From IMG/VR virus record IMGVR_UViG_3300025141_009903, positions 1 through 26,798 of that record: DNA of 26,798 bases. One strand, 5' to 3'. Below, in pieces: positions 14,107-22,374 of the stretch. Within the stretch, counting starts at the first letter, position 1; each line of letters opens with the position of its first letter. Below the pieces are notes generated by a model. It saw nothing but the letters and a program-made list of their open reading frames with translations. It had not been told where the DNA came from and made no database searches. The position numbers and the translations under genes were made by a program. This DNA comes from a virus.

Positions 14107-14883
14107 ATGAATAAAAGAGGCGCATTTGTAAAACACTTGCTCATAGGTCTCGGTGTGGTAGCTCTTGCTGTATTAGGTTTTGGGCTCGACTATAAATACA
14201 CTGAGTACAAAGTACAAAGAATCGAAGAACAAAACGTAGGGGCACGACGAGTTGCTCATCTTTCTCAACTTATTAACACTCACGGGATTCAGGCAACCGA
14301 TATCCTTGAATGGAACACAACAACATTGAGCTTTGTAACCACAACCAAGCCTACAGGTGGTGGCGGTGGTGGCGTAGCGTTAGGCGTAGAGGCTATTCAA
14401 TTCAATGAAAAAGACTTTCAAGAAGCGTCTGGCGCCACTTCTGCTACAGGGTCACTGAATTTCCTTGGTAATGCGTCATCACTTGGCTCAAGTGATCTAA
14501 TCACTATCAGTGATGGAACCGTGTCCCAAACATTCACCTTCGGAAATGTTGGCGGTGGCAACACCTCTGTTTCTGGGGGTACAACCACTATAGACATTGG
14601 AGGAGGTCTTTCAGATGATGGATTTTTTGGGGAGATGCGGTATGCAATGGCACTAACTTCTCATGCTAACGGATGGGGGATTATTCCTCACTGTGATTAC
14701 TTCGCAAGCCCTTCAGGTGGGTTCAGCCCAAAATCACGTTGTATGAATGCACTTCCAGACGGCACAGTAACGTCAACGATGATGTATCTATATAACGCAA
14801 ACCCCGGTACGGCAGGAAATGTAAGTATCGCAGTAACATCATCTTATTTCACTGTAGACGGAATGGCTGGTGGCTCTAACTAA
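14107..14883 (+). CDS. Membrane-anchored fibre-like protein
   Basis: The 258-residue product has a short basic start and a transmembrane helix or uncleaved signal anchor at about residues 10-27 (HLLIGLGVVALAVLGFGL). A helical stalk follows (EYKVQRIEEQNVGARRVAHL) and then a run of six glycines at 84-89. The C-terminal domain from about residue 90 is beta-rich, with SDLITISDGTVSQTFTFGNV and YLYNANPGTAGNVSIAVTSS, a pattern shared with many phage tail-fibre and adhesion domains. Two cysteines in the outer domain could form a disulphide. A membrane anchor on a fibre-like phage protein is unusual and suggests display at the host surface. Confidence 0.65.
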   Translation: MNKRGAFVKHLLIGLGVVALAVLGFGLDYKYTEYKVQRIEEQNVGARRVAHLSQLINTHGIQATDILEWNTTTLSFVTTTKPTGGGGGGVALGVEAIQFNEKDFQEASGATSATGSLNFLGNASSLGSSDLITISDGTVSQTFTFGNVGGGNTSVSGGTTTIDIGGGLSDDGFFGEMRYAMALTSHANGWGIIPHCDYFASPSGGFSPKSRCMNALPDGTVTSTMMYLYNANPGTAGNVSIAVTSSYFTVDGMAGGSN

Positions 14884-14896
14884 TACACCATAATTT

Positions 14897-16273
14897 ATGC
14901 ACGGCTCACGAGTACAACAACCATGGCCAGGATATGCCGTGCTTGACGATCGGTACGTCAATGTTACTGGTGACACAATGACTGGAGACCTCATCATGGA
15001 AAATGAGGTTAAAGTCATTTTTGGGTCAACACAGTCAATGGTTGGATGGGACAACACCGACCCAAATGCGGGAATGCTTAAAATTGACCTACCTACAGGG
15101 GACGCTACAGATGTTCCAGTATTAGCAATCGGTAATGGAATAATTGGGGAAGACTTGGCTCTACTAGATGGACAACTGGAACCTGCGTTTGCGATATTCA
15201 AGGCGGACAGAACAGAGCACGGATACTTTGCCTGGAAAAAGTACGGGGCACTAAACTACTTTACGATGACTTCGTCAGAGATGCTTCGTCTTGAAGCTTC
15301 TGGGGATCAAATTGCATTCATAAATGGTGGCCCTACTACAGGTGGCGCATGGAATCTGCGAGCAATTTTCCGTACAACAAAGAATGGTGGGCAGTGTGGC
15401 TTCGAACTTGGTGAGCCAAATTCTTCATTGTTTTACATGAGATATGATGGGACGTTTGACCAGGCTGGGTGGTATGTTTCTAGTTTTTGTGGAAGGCAAG
15501 GAGTTTTGGCTGATGCGAATCAGCGGGACAGAGACCAAGATATTGTTCCCCAAGACGATCCTGTATTCGTAGTTAAGAGAAACTTTAATCCAAATACCGA
15601 TAATGCTTACCACTCTGCCTTAAACTTTAAGGGGCTTCGCTGTGGTGAGCTTAATAATGCTGATTTTGAAAGCTCTAGCTGGTCGATGGAAACTGATAGT
15701 GAAACTTGGGACTTTGTCTGCGGTGCCGCAAGCGCATACCAGAATGCATCTGCAATAACTAACCCAGATGGAGGCTCATGGATAACACTAGCAGGTAATG
15801 CAAACCTCCTGGACACAACCTCTGGTGACGGTGGGGATGTAAAGGAATCTCCTGGTGAAGGAAACAGCAACGGACGACACGGTCGATACCATATTCAACG
15901 GCAAGGGATGGCTAAATTTGATGGATCTTATACATACCAAGAAGAGGTTGCTACTACAGATGCCACAGTAACTACAACTCAAATTATCCCGACGACAAAC
16001 AACACTATTATACATCTCGAAGCTCGTGTATCTACTATAGAGGATGATGGTTCAAACGCAGCATCCTATATCCGGGTAGGAACGTTTAAGAATGATGGGG
16101 GAGTGTTAGCACAGGTGGGAGCAACGACTAATAGTCACACAGCAGAGGACGTAGCAGGTTGGGACTGCACGCTAGATACAAATGGGACTGATATAAGAGT
16201 TAGAGTAACAGGTGCCGCTGCAACAAACTTACAGTGGTCATCTGACGTAAAAGTATTAATAACTAACGCATAA
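14897..16273 (+). CDS. Tail-fibre-like protein, 458 aa
   Basis: Near the N-terminus the product has YVNVTGDTMTGDLIMENEVK, the G-D-T-M-T-G-D/P-L motif that is diagnostic of phage tail fibre shafts. A long beta-rich middle follows. The C-terminal domain from about residue 350 (TVTTTQIIPTTNNTIIHLEA, then YIRVGTFKNDGGVLAQVG) is of a kind often found as the last domain of fibre or appendage proteins. No peptidase or chaperone end is visible. It starts 13 bases after the membrane-anchored fibre-like gene. It probably forms trimers that bind the cell surface. Confidence 0.75.
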   Translation: MHGSRVQQPWPGYAVLDDRYVNVTGDTMTGDLIMENEVKVIFGSTQSMVGWDNTDPNAGMLKIDLPTGDATDVPVLAIGNGIIGEDLALLDGQLEPAFAIFKADRTEHGYFAWKKYGALNYFTMTSSEMLRLEASGDQIAFINGGPTTGGAWNLRAIFRTTKNGGQCGFELGEPNSSLFYMRYDGTFDQAGWYVSSFCGRQGVLADANQRDRDQDIVPQDDPVFVVKRNFNPNTDNAYHSALNFKGLRCGELNNADFESSSWSMETDSETWDFVCGAASAYQNASAITNPDGGSWITLAGNANLLDTTSGDGGDVKESPGEGNSNGRHGRYHIQRQGMAKFDGSYTYQEEVATTDATVTTTQIIPTTNNTIIHLEARVSTIEDDGSNAASYIRVGTFKNDGGVLAQVGATTNSHTAEDVAGWDCTLDTNGTDIRVRVTGAAATNLQWSSDVKVLITNA

Positions 16274-16276
16274 ATT

Positions 16277-16555
16277 ATGCCATCAAATATTATTGTTGAC
16301 GGATCTGAGGGACATATCTATTTTACTGTAGATATCTTCGATGATGGGTTGTCTGCTGAAATTATTGCTAAAGATACCGAACTTGATAACGAAATTACTT
16401 CACTAATACAAAATAAGCAGCAAGCTGTTGCTGACGGTGATAACGATATCGCTACACTAATACAAAATAAAATTGATATGAAGAGTGGTTGGAGAACGGA
16501 TCTGGGTACCGCTGCCGGTATTGTGAATGAAATTATCAATCACAGGGCTGAATAA
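16277..16555 (+). CDS. Small fibre-associated protein with repeated helix
   Basis: The 92-residue product has a beta-type start (SNIIVDGSEGHIYFTVDIFD) and a helical second half containing two copies of the hexapeptide TSLIQNK/ATLIQNK spaced by 18 residues. The repeat is also exact at DNA level (16 bases). It ends GWRTDLGTAAGIVNEIINHR. It begins three bases after the fibre gene, so a fibre chaperone or a short accessory fibre is plausible. No family is recognised. Confidence 0.55.
   Translation: MPSNIIVDGSEGHIYFTVDIFDDGLSAEIIAKDTELDNEITSLIQNKQQAVADGDNDIATLIQNKIDMKSGWRTDLGTAAGIVNEIINHRAE
16401..16470 (+). repeat. 16-bp direct repeat inside a coding region
   Basis: CACTAATACAAAATAA occurs at 16401-16416 and again at 16455-16470, an offset of 54 bases (18 codons), in frame. 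It encodes the repeated S/T-L-I-Q-N-K helix segment. Confidence 0.85.
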
Positions 16556-16607
16556 TATGGATAAGGAAAAGCCTACACAAAAATTTCGTGCAGAATAATA
16601 GAAAAAA

Positions 16608-16616
16608 TGGTATAAT
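16608..16616 (+). promoter_or_regulatory. Extended -10 promoter of the lysis block
   Basis: TGGTATAAT (TATAAT at 16611-16616) is a perfect extended -10. The -35 region is weak. Transcription would start about 20 bases before the ATG at 16643. It lies in the only sizeable gap between the fibre genes and the lysis genes, suggesting separate control of the latter. Confidence 0.65.
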
Positions 16617-16642
16617 ATCTTTATAAAGTAAAAAGTTTTCAT

Positions 16643-16882
16643 ATGGCAAGAAACAAAAATGCTTCTTCAAAAAGTAAGAAGAAAAGTAAAAAAGTAGACC
16701 TAAATCAAGAATTAGAGGAAGCAAAGAAAATCGTCGAGCAAAGACGACTTGCGCGTGAGAATGCAGAGAAGTGTATGGCAGAGATTAAGAAGATTTTGGA
16801 TAAGTACGGGATGATGATCCACATCACACAACCTCAATTTACATTGGCCCCAAAGCCTAATCAATCAATTCCTAAAGAGTAA
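16643..16882 (+). CDS. Basic helical hypothetical protein, 79 aa
   Basis: The product begins with a strongly basic, serine-rich stretch (MARNKNASSKSKKKSKKVD). It continues as a helix (NQELEEAKKIVEQRRLAREN and EIKKILDKYGM) and ends in a proline-rich tail (ITQPQFTLAPKPNQSIPKE). No membrane segment is present. It is first after the 16608 promoter and five bases before the XhlA-like gene, so it belongs to the lysis operon by position. The role is unknown. Confidence 0.55.
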   Translation: MARNKNASSKSKKKSKKVDLNQELEEAKKIVEQRRLARENAEKCMAEIKKILDKYGMMIHITQPQFTLAPKPNQSIPKE

Positions 16883-16887
16883 TTTTT

Positions 16888-17226
16888 ATGGGGGAAAAAA
16901 CTATAAACAATCCAATTCACAAACTCACACAAGATATGGCTGTCATGGCTGTGCAGATGGGCCATGTGGCTGAGACACAGAATAGAATTGAGAAAATGTT
17001 TGAGTCTTTTCGTCACGAATGGCGCCAGGATATCAAGGTTTTGCGTGCTGAAATGCAGGATGTTGACGGCAAACATACAAAAAATTATCAAAGTATTAAA
17101 AGTTATATTGATAGCGAATCGCGTGTGAACCTCAAATTTAGAACAAAAGTCGTTGCATATGCCACTACTGGTAGTCTTGTTGGTGGTTTAGTATGGCAAG
17201 TAATATCAACAATGTTTTTCAAATAG
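16888..17226 (+). CDS. XhlA-like membrane protein (lysis accessory)
   Basis: The 112-residue product has a helical, coiled-coil-like body at about residues 10-80 (HVAETQNRIEKMFESFRHEW, DIKVLRAEMQDVDGKHTK). One C-terminal membrane helix follows at about 87-110 (VVAYATTGSLVGGLVWQVIS). This order, with a single tail anchor, is that of the XhlA/haemolysin-like family, whose members help holins and endolysins act at the membrane. It is followed two bases later by the papain-like gene, which supports a lysis role. It ends with TAG. Confidence 0.65.
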   Translation: MGEKTINNPIHKLTQDMAVMAVQMGHVAETQNRIEKMFESFRHEWRQDIKVLRAEMQDVDGKHTKNYQSIKSYIDSESRVNLKFRTKVVAYATTGSLVGGLVWQVISTMFFK

Positions 17227-17227
17227 T

Positions 17228-18139
17228 ATGATGGAATTTGGAACAGGTGCAGTACCAGACATACGAGATGATCGTGATTATGAATACGACCACTTAGCAC
17301 TTGGTTCCGCATCTTTTGACTGGGAAAAAGGATTCGATATTGAGCGAGAGCTTGGCTTTCGTCTCCCAGTTAAGAATCAAAACGGATCAAGCTCTTGTGT
17401 TGGTCAAGCATTCGCATCTTATGGGCATGTTCTAAACGCTGCTGAGTTACTACCAGTGTATTTGGATAAGACAAAGGATTTTATTGATGAGCTTTCAGCA
17501 AAGGCTGTATATTCGCAAATAAGCATCGGAAAAGGGAAGGGAGCATATTTGCGTGATGGAGCGCTTAATCTCGTCAAATACGGGGCAAATTTGGAGCGAG
17601 ACGTGCCATCATATAACGATAGTAAACCTCCAAAAGAGGATTTTATGATAAGTAAGTCCTGGGTGACACCAGAACTGTATAAATTAGCTCGCAATTATCA
17701 GAGTAAAGAGGCGCGCATGATCCGCGCAAGAAACAATATTGACCTCATGGCTCAAGCAATTCGTGATGGAAATGGGCTTGTAATGGGGGTAAAGGGTAAA
17801 AATAATGGCACATGGAGACGTGCATATCCTGTGAAAGATGCAAATATTGACTGGGCGCATGCAATGTATGCAGGAAAAGCGAGAATGATCGCTGGAAGAA
17901 AATATATCGGAGCTCTCAATAGTTGGGGAGGAAATGTTGGTGAAGATGGATGGCAGTGGTTTGGTGAGGAGTGGTTCATCGGAAATGTCATGTTCAACCC
18001 GTGGACACTTATTGATAAGAGGAATATAAACTTTATTCACTTTCTGGATAGACACGGGAAACCGCGCAGATTCCCGGCATACATGATGAAGTCAATTAGA
18101 TACATGATTGAGCGCCGTGGCTCACGTTTTATAAAATAA
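17228..18139 (+). CDS. Papain-like (C1A) cysteine peptidase, candidate endolysin
   Basis: The 303-residue product keeps all four hallmark residues of family C1A. The oxyanion Gln51 and nucleophile Cys57 lie in KNQNGSSSCVGQAFAS, the catalytic His211 lies in DWAHAMYAGKA, and Asn231 lies in GALNSWGGNVGEDGW. The N-terminal PDIRDDRDYEYDHL resembles the start of bacterial secreted C1 peptidases. There is no signal peptide, so release from the cell would need a holin. It sits between an XhlA-like gene and a small holin candidate, which makes it a likely peptide-cutting lysin, acting on wall peptides or surface protein. The family is secure; the substrate is inferred. Confidence 0.85.
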   Translation: MMEFGTGAVPDIRDDRDYEYDHLALGSASFDWEKGFDIERELGFRLPVKNQNGSSSCVGQAFASYGHVLNAAELLPVYLDKTKDFIDELSAKAVYSQISIGKGKGAYLRDGALNLVKYGANLERDVPSYNDSKPPKEDFMISKSWVTPELYKLARNYQSKEARMIRARNNIDLMAQAIRDGNGLVMGVKGKNNGTWRRAYPVKDANIDWAHAMYAGKARMIAGRKYIGALNSWGGNVGEDGWQWFGEEWFIGNVMFNPWTLIDKRNINFIHFLDRHGKPRRFPAYMMKSIRYMIERRGSRFIK

Positions 18140-18148
18140 TGCCCGTCT

Positions 18149-19180
18149 ATGAAAAAGCTTAAAAAACTCTACTGGAAAGCGAGGAACATGGTACAAGCAC
18201 AGTACCTCCGTGCTTTAGGTGGCTCCGGGCTTTTGAGCGAACGGAAAGATCCGCGAGATTTTGAGGCAAAACTAGGACTATCTTTGGGGAAGTATAAACC
18301 AAAATACTATCCTGTTTCCTACTTTAGGTATCAATTCCTACAAAAAGACAACATTTGTACTGCTGCCGCGACTGTTTTGGCGATTTCAGAACAGCTTGGT
18401 GTTCGGTTTAGTGTAAAAGCAACCATGCGCATGATGGTAAGGCTCGGGATGGTGAATGGAAATGGATTTAGCTATTCACGTGCTCCACTTGAGGTCATCA
18501 CAAAACATGGGCTTATCCCATACCATCTTATGCCGGATGAAAACGTCCACATGCGATGGAGTGAGTATTCAAAGTGGGATGCCGAAACAGAAAAACTGTA
18601 TAGAACAGTAGCACCGGTATACAAAATGGATCGATATGAGAAGATCAGCTCTACCAATGAACTCTTGAAGGCACTGGATATGGGATTTGTCCCAACAACA
18701 GCTTCAGGGTGGTGCTCAGCAATGAACAACCCCAAAGCCCCAAACTTCCTACTAAAATTCCTGGGGGCTAAAATAGGGGCACACCAATACCGCGTCACTG
18801 GGAATAAAACATTCCTAGAGACACCGCAGACCTTCGGAGAATACTACGGAGACCACGGGAAGGCCTACAGCGAAACAGTATTTGGTCGCCAATACTACAC
18901 AACATACATTTTGAAGGGTGAAAACGGCGGACCAATGATGGATCCAAAACTCCTTATGCCATTTTTTTTACGAGAAAATGAAGGAAAGATGGTGAAAGCC
19001 CACGACCACTTGAATGACTCACGGTGCTATGTGATTGAGCAAGGAAAGAAGAGGCATGTTTCCGGTGAAGACGATATGCGCACATTCCAGGAGCTATTCA
19101 GAAAAACAGGACTTACCCGAGTTAATAAAACTCTTTTAGAGGCCGTACCTCTTGGAGAGCGCTATCCATTCATCCAATAA
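18149..19180 (+). CDS. Diverged papain-like paralogue with GKKR C-terminal domain
   Basis: The 343-residue product follows the first peptidase after nine bases and shares its plan. ERKDPRDFEAKLG matches the paralogue's N-terminal motif. The nucleophile Cys70 is in LQKDNICTAAATVLAIS and His212 in IGAHQYRVTG. At the NSWG position the sequence reads QTFGEYYGDHGKAYS, so Asn is replaced by Gln227, and the oxyanion glutamine is displaced by one residue (Gln65). Activity may be altered or lost. A C-terminal domain from about residue 270 (SRCYVIEQGKKRHVSGED, then VNKTLLEAVPLGERYPF) resembles a wall- or surface-associated repeat that I associate with Patescibacteria. It may bind the cell surface. Confidence 0.7.
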   Translation: MKKLKKLYWKARNMVQAQYLRALGGSGLLSERKDPRDFEAKLGLSLGKYKPKYYPVSYFRYQFLQKDNICTAAATVLAISEQLGVRFSVKATMRMMVRLGMVNGNGFSYSRAPLEVITKHGLIPYHLMPDENVHMRWSEYSKWDAETEKLYRTVAPVYKMDRYEKISSTNELLKALDMGFVPTTASGWCSAMNNPKAPNFLLKFLGAKIGAHQYRVTGNKTFLETPQTFGEYYGDHGKAYSETVFGRQYYTTYILKGENGGPMMDPKLLMPFFLRENEGKMVKAHDHLNDSRCYVIEQGKKRHVSGEDDMRTFQELFRKTGLTRVNKTLLEAVPLGERYPFIQ

Positions 19181-19181
19181 T

Positions 19182-19376
19182 ATGCATAATTTACTTGAAT
19201 TTCTACATGGGAAAAAAGCATCAATAGTGGCAGTTGTTAACCTTACGGCGGACTTTATTGTTTTGAAAGGGGTTATTGATTTGGATACTGCAATCTACAT
19301 AACGGCGATTGTTGGTGTGTTCGCATTCGGAGCAGATTATAAAACCAAGAAAATGCTTGGAACTACTCGTAAATAA
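19182..19376 (+). CDS. Small two-helix membrane protein, holin candidate
   Basis: The 64-residue product has two hydrophobic segments, SIVAVVNLTADFIVLKGVI and AIYITAIVGVFAFGA, separated by a short acidic turn, and a basic C-terminus (YKTKKMLGTTRK). This is the layout of small class II-type holins, which permeabilise the membrane for the lysin. The ATG at 19182 is chosen because it follows the preceding stop by one base and has T at -1. Its position behind the two papain-like genes fits. No sequence family is recognised, so the role rests on topology and context. Confidence 0.65.
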   Translation: MHNLLEFLHGKKASIVAVVNLTADFIVLKGVIDLDTAIYITAIVGVFAFGADYKTKKMLGTTRK

Positions 19377-19384
19377 CTCTCGCT

Positions 19385-21193
19385 ATGAAGAAATACATTG
19401 CAATTATTACCCTTGTGGCTACTGGTCTAGTAGCTCTAGCAACAGACGTACACGCGTCACTATGGGATTTATATCAATCTAAGGGCCTTTCTCTTCCGAG
19501 CGTTGAGGAGCGCATTGAACTTGCTGAAGAGTGTGAGATTGAAAACTACACTGGAACATATGGCCAAAATGTTGACTTAGAAATCTGCCTTAAAACGGTG
19601 GATTATTGGGTTGATAGGGTTAGAAACAACGAAAACGACCCAATGACCCAAGAGGAGCTTGAACAAGTGCCAGAGCGAGCCTGGGAGCTCACAGTGCCAC
19701 AGCTCGTGCAAGTCATTGCCCCTGCACCAGATGATGGGGAACAGATTGGCTTTGGGGGGCTTGAGGTATTACGTGAGTTTACTTGTCTTGCAGACGAGTG
19801 TGACCCATACCTAGAAGACAATCAGCCACTTGGGTTTTCTGTCGTCACAAGATATAAAACCACTCTATCAAGCTCAATGACGTCGAATCAGGCGACGGTG
19901 CCGGTGTCGTCTTTTAATACATTTGATGGGTACGCGCTTACAACTTCTGATATTCAACCAGCGGCATTCCTAACAATCGAACCGGGTGGAAGTCGTGAGG
20001 AAATTGCGAAGTGTACAGCAATCTCAAGCCCTAACTTTTCTACATGTACTCGCGGACTTGCTTTCTACGGGACCAGCGAAGCGTCGGTCGCGGCGAATAG
20101 AAAGGCTCATAACGCCGGATCTATTGTTGTGATGAGTAATGTACACTATGTTTACGAGCAGCTTGCTGATAAGGACAGCACCGAAAGTATTGGTGGGCTC
20201 AAGACATTCACAAGTGGAACACTATACCTCCTAAATACAACATTTGGTATCCGCTCAAACGGTGCCAACTTGCAATGGAGTGACGATGGATTTGTGAGTA
20301 GCTATAATTTTGCGTCCTCGGCTGTCTCGCAACTCACTGCATCTACCACGGCCGGTATTGGTATTGAGAGTTCAAGGATTTACGTTAAGGCATCTTCAAC
20401 GAAAGGGTTGGTATTTGATGACTCAGGGAACTTGTACCAAGCAGTGAGCTCAACAGGGGGTATTGAGAGTAATGCAAATGGGCTTTATCTTGATACCTCA
20501 GACGAACAGACCTGGACGGGCGGACAGACATTCGGATCAGTGACGACGACAGGAAATTTGAATGTTGATGGTAGCCTTGTGGTGAATGGTACAAGTACAC
20601 TTGCAACGACCACGATCAATGGTCAAAATATTAATAATTTACTTGATGGAAGCAATGCAGATAGTCTTCACGTACATAACTATTCTCAATTGGCTACTTC
20701 ATCTCCCGGGGCAACAGGAATAAGTAATACAACAGATCTCACTACTATTGTGACAACGACTCTTCCAGGCGGGACACTTGGAAGTACGAACGGGATTAGA
20801 ATCACTATACCGGTAAAAAGAAATAGGACAGTAGCTTCTGCAGGTCAGATATTGACGATACACGTTCGTATAAATGGAAGCGAAATTGCATCACATGCGA
20901 TAGGATATGGAGCAGGGGGGCAGACGACTGATACAAATGGAGAGATAACGGCATTGATTTTGGCTAATGGAAGTGAAAGTGCGCAGTATGGGACACTCAA
21001 TATCCAACTAAACCAAGAGGCAGCCCAGACACAGGAAGATGACGCTCAAGTACATGGATGGGCTGATGGAAGTCTTGCAATTGATACATCGAGTGATTTT
21101 ACCGTATCAGTTACAGCACAGTGGAGTAATGCAGATGCAAATAATGTTTTCACACTCGCGAATCCAATTATTGAAATTCTTAAATACCAATAA
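19385..21193 (+). CDS. Secreted large fibre-like protein
   Basis: The 602-residue product has a clear Sec signal peptide (residues 1-24, cleavage after VHA). A helical start follows (SLWDLYQSKGLSLPSVEERI). Then comes a beta-rich region with SSSMTSNQATVPVSSF, CTRGLAFYGTSEASVAANRK and VMSNVHYVYEQLADKDSTES, which recurs in phage fibres and appendages. The middle has shaft-like repeats (TTGNLNVDGSLVVNGTST, then ATTTINGQNINNLLDGSN). The C-terminus is a beta domain. A cleavable signal on a fibre is unusual. It may be exported and bound to the host surface, or the protein may be a surface decoy. The gene starts eight bases after the holin candidate. Confidence 0.7.
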   Translation: MKKYIAIITLVATGLVALATDVHASLWDLYQSKGLSLPSVEERIELAEECEIENYTGTYGQNVDLEICLKTVDYWVDRVRNNENDPMTQEELEQVPERAWELTVPQLVQVIAPAPDDGEQIGFGGLEVLREFTCLADECDPYLEDNQPLGFSVVTRYKTTLSSSMTSNQATVPVSSFNTFDGYALTTSDIQPAAFLTIEPGGSREEIAKCTAISSPNFSTCTRGLAFYGTSEASVAANRKAHNAGSIVVMSNVHYVYEQLADKDSTESIGGLKTFTSGTLYLLNTTFGIRSNGANLQWSDDGFVSSYNFASSAVSQLTASTTAGIGIESSRIYVKASSTKGLVFDDSGNLYQAVSSTGGIESNANGLYLDTSDEQTWTGGQTFGSVTTTGNLNVDGSLVVNGTSTLATTTINGQNINNLLDGSNADSLHVHNYSQLATSSPGATGISNTTDLTTIVTTTLPGGTLGSTNGIRITIPVKRNRTVASAGQILTIHVRINGSEIASHAIGYGAGGQTTDTNGEITALILANGSESAQYGTLNIQLNQEAAQTQEDDAQVHGWADGSLAIDTSSDFTVSVTAQWSNADANNVFTLANPIIEILKYQ

Positions 21194-21195
21194 TT

Positions 21196-22374
21196 ATGTT
21201 ATTAGGGACACCTCTATCACGCATACTTAATGCAATGGATCAATGGCAAGTATTTGCAAATGCCGGTGAGCAGGAGAAAGTGCGCGCCATTGATCTTGCA
21301 TTGCAGGTAGAGCGTGCAAACTACAAGCTGCCATTCCGCAGACATAAGACAACTGTTCGTGTGTTTGATGGGATCGTCGAGTATCCGTTGCCGAGTGATT
21401 ACGATGAATTATCATACCTTGACAACGACAAGAAAGAGTACGGAGACCGTGCTCGTTTCAAGTTTCAATCATACAATGAATTTTTTGAAGACAAAGATTA
21501 TAGAAACGATTGGGCAGAAATACACCAAAGTGGCTCAGTGCGTCTTGGATGCCGGTATAAGGACGAAAACGCAGCTACACGGCTCGTAGAGGGTGCGAAT
21601 GCACTTGGAAGCTTCACAACGTCAGATGATGCGTCTGGTGAGGTTTTAGATCAGGTCACATACAAGGAAGGATCTGGGAGTATCAGATTTACCAATACAA
21701 GCAATACAGGTGCGACAACACTAGAAAACACATTTACCGCTTTCGCAGACACACTTTATAAGAAAAAATACTACTTTGTTGACGTATATCTTGATGCCGT
21801 ACCAACTTCCATTACGTTGAAATATGGTCCTGATGATTCAAACTATCTGTACGCAACAGTCACAGAACAATTCTCTGGACAAGCATTTGAAGCAGACGCG
21901 TGGAACACTATCGCAATTGACCTAAATACTGCTTCAACTCAGGGAACAGTAAACGGAAGCTCATTTGGATATGAATCTTTGATCCTCACAGGCGCAGCAA
22001 GCGGAACATACTACAGAGACGCTTCTTATGTCAGATCATGGGTACTTCTCGACCTCTGGTACTACACAAAATACATGGTGCAAGAGAGCGACGAAACACT
22101 CCAAGAGTTTTTCCTTGACGCAAGTGAACAGTACTCGACAGATACGAATTTGGTTGGCCCTCCAGAATGGTCATCGTTCATCATGTTTTCAGCAGGTATC
22201 TATGTGCTCAGTAACCGGCAGGACAGAGCAGCGCTCGCGGACTTCAACAGTTTCAGAACGAATGCAGAGAACAAGCTTAAAGATCGGCACAAGAGCGTAA
22301 CACCTCAAATTACAAACTCATACTGGAGATTCCAGAATGATTATCGAAACACACGATATGGTGGAACAGTTTGA
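21196..22374 (+). CDS. Head-tail connector-like protein with inserted beta domain
   Basis: The 392-residue product begins with a helical domain (SRILNAMDQWQVFANAGEQE and IDLALQVERANYKLPFRRHK) and a PLPSDYDELSYLD motif common to head-tail adaptors of podoviruses. It ends with helices (DETLQEFFLDASEQYST, DRAALADFNSFRTNAENKLK). Between about residues 130 and 285 lies a beta-sandwich-like insert (GSIRFTNTSNTGATTLENTF, KKYYFVDVYLDAVPTSITLK) that looks like a carbohydrate-binding-type module. It precedes the nozzle-like gene, as in P22-type or T7-type clusters. The connector role is inferred from these patterns. Confidence 0.6.
   Translation: MLLGTPLSRILNAMDQWQVFANAGEQEKVRAIDLALQVERANYKLPFRRHKTTVRVFDGIVEYPLPSDYDELSYLDNDKKEYGDRARFKFQSYNEFFEDKDYRNDWAEIHQSGSVRLGCRYKDENAATRLVEGANALGSFTTSDDASGEVLDQVTYKEGSGSIRFTNTSNTGATTLENTFTAFADTLYKKKYYFVDVYLDAVPTSITLKYGPDDSNYLYATVTEQFSGQAFEADAWNTIAIDLNTASTQGTVNGSSFGYESLILTGAASGTYYRDASYVRSWVLLDLWYYTKYMVQESDETLQEFFLDASEQYSTDTNLVGPPEWSSFIMFSAGIYVLSNRQDRAALADFNSFRTNAENKLKDRHKSVTPQITNSYWRFQNDYRNTRYGGTV

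Noticed and set aside
16557-16598. A 13-codon frame (MDKEKPTQKFRAE) with T before ATG just after the 16277 gene
   Set aside because: Too short to support and without homologue. It could be a leader peptide, but one T at -1 is not evidence enough.
22337-22357. Earlier ATG for the nozzle-like gene
   Set aside because: It has A at -1 and increases the overlap with the preceding gene to 38 bases; 22358 fits the start rule.
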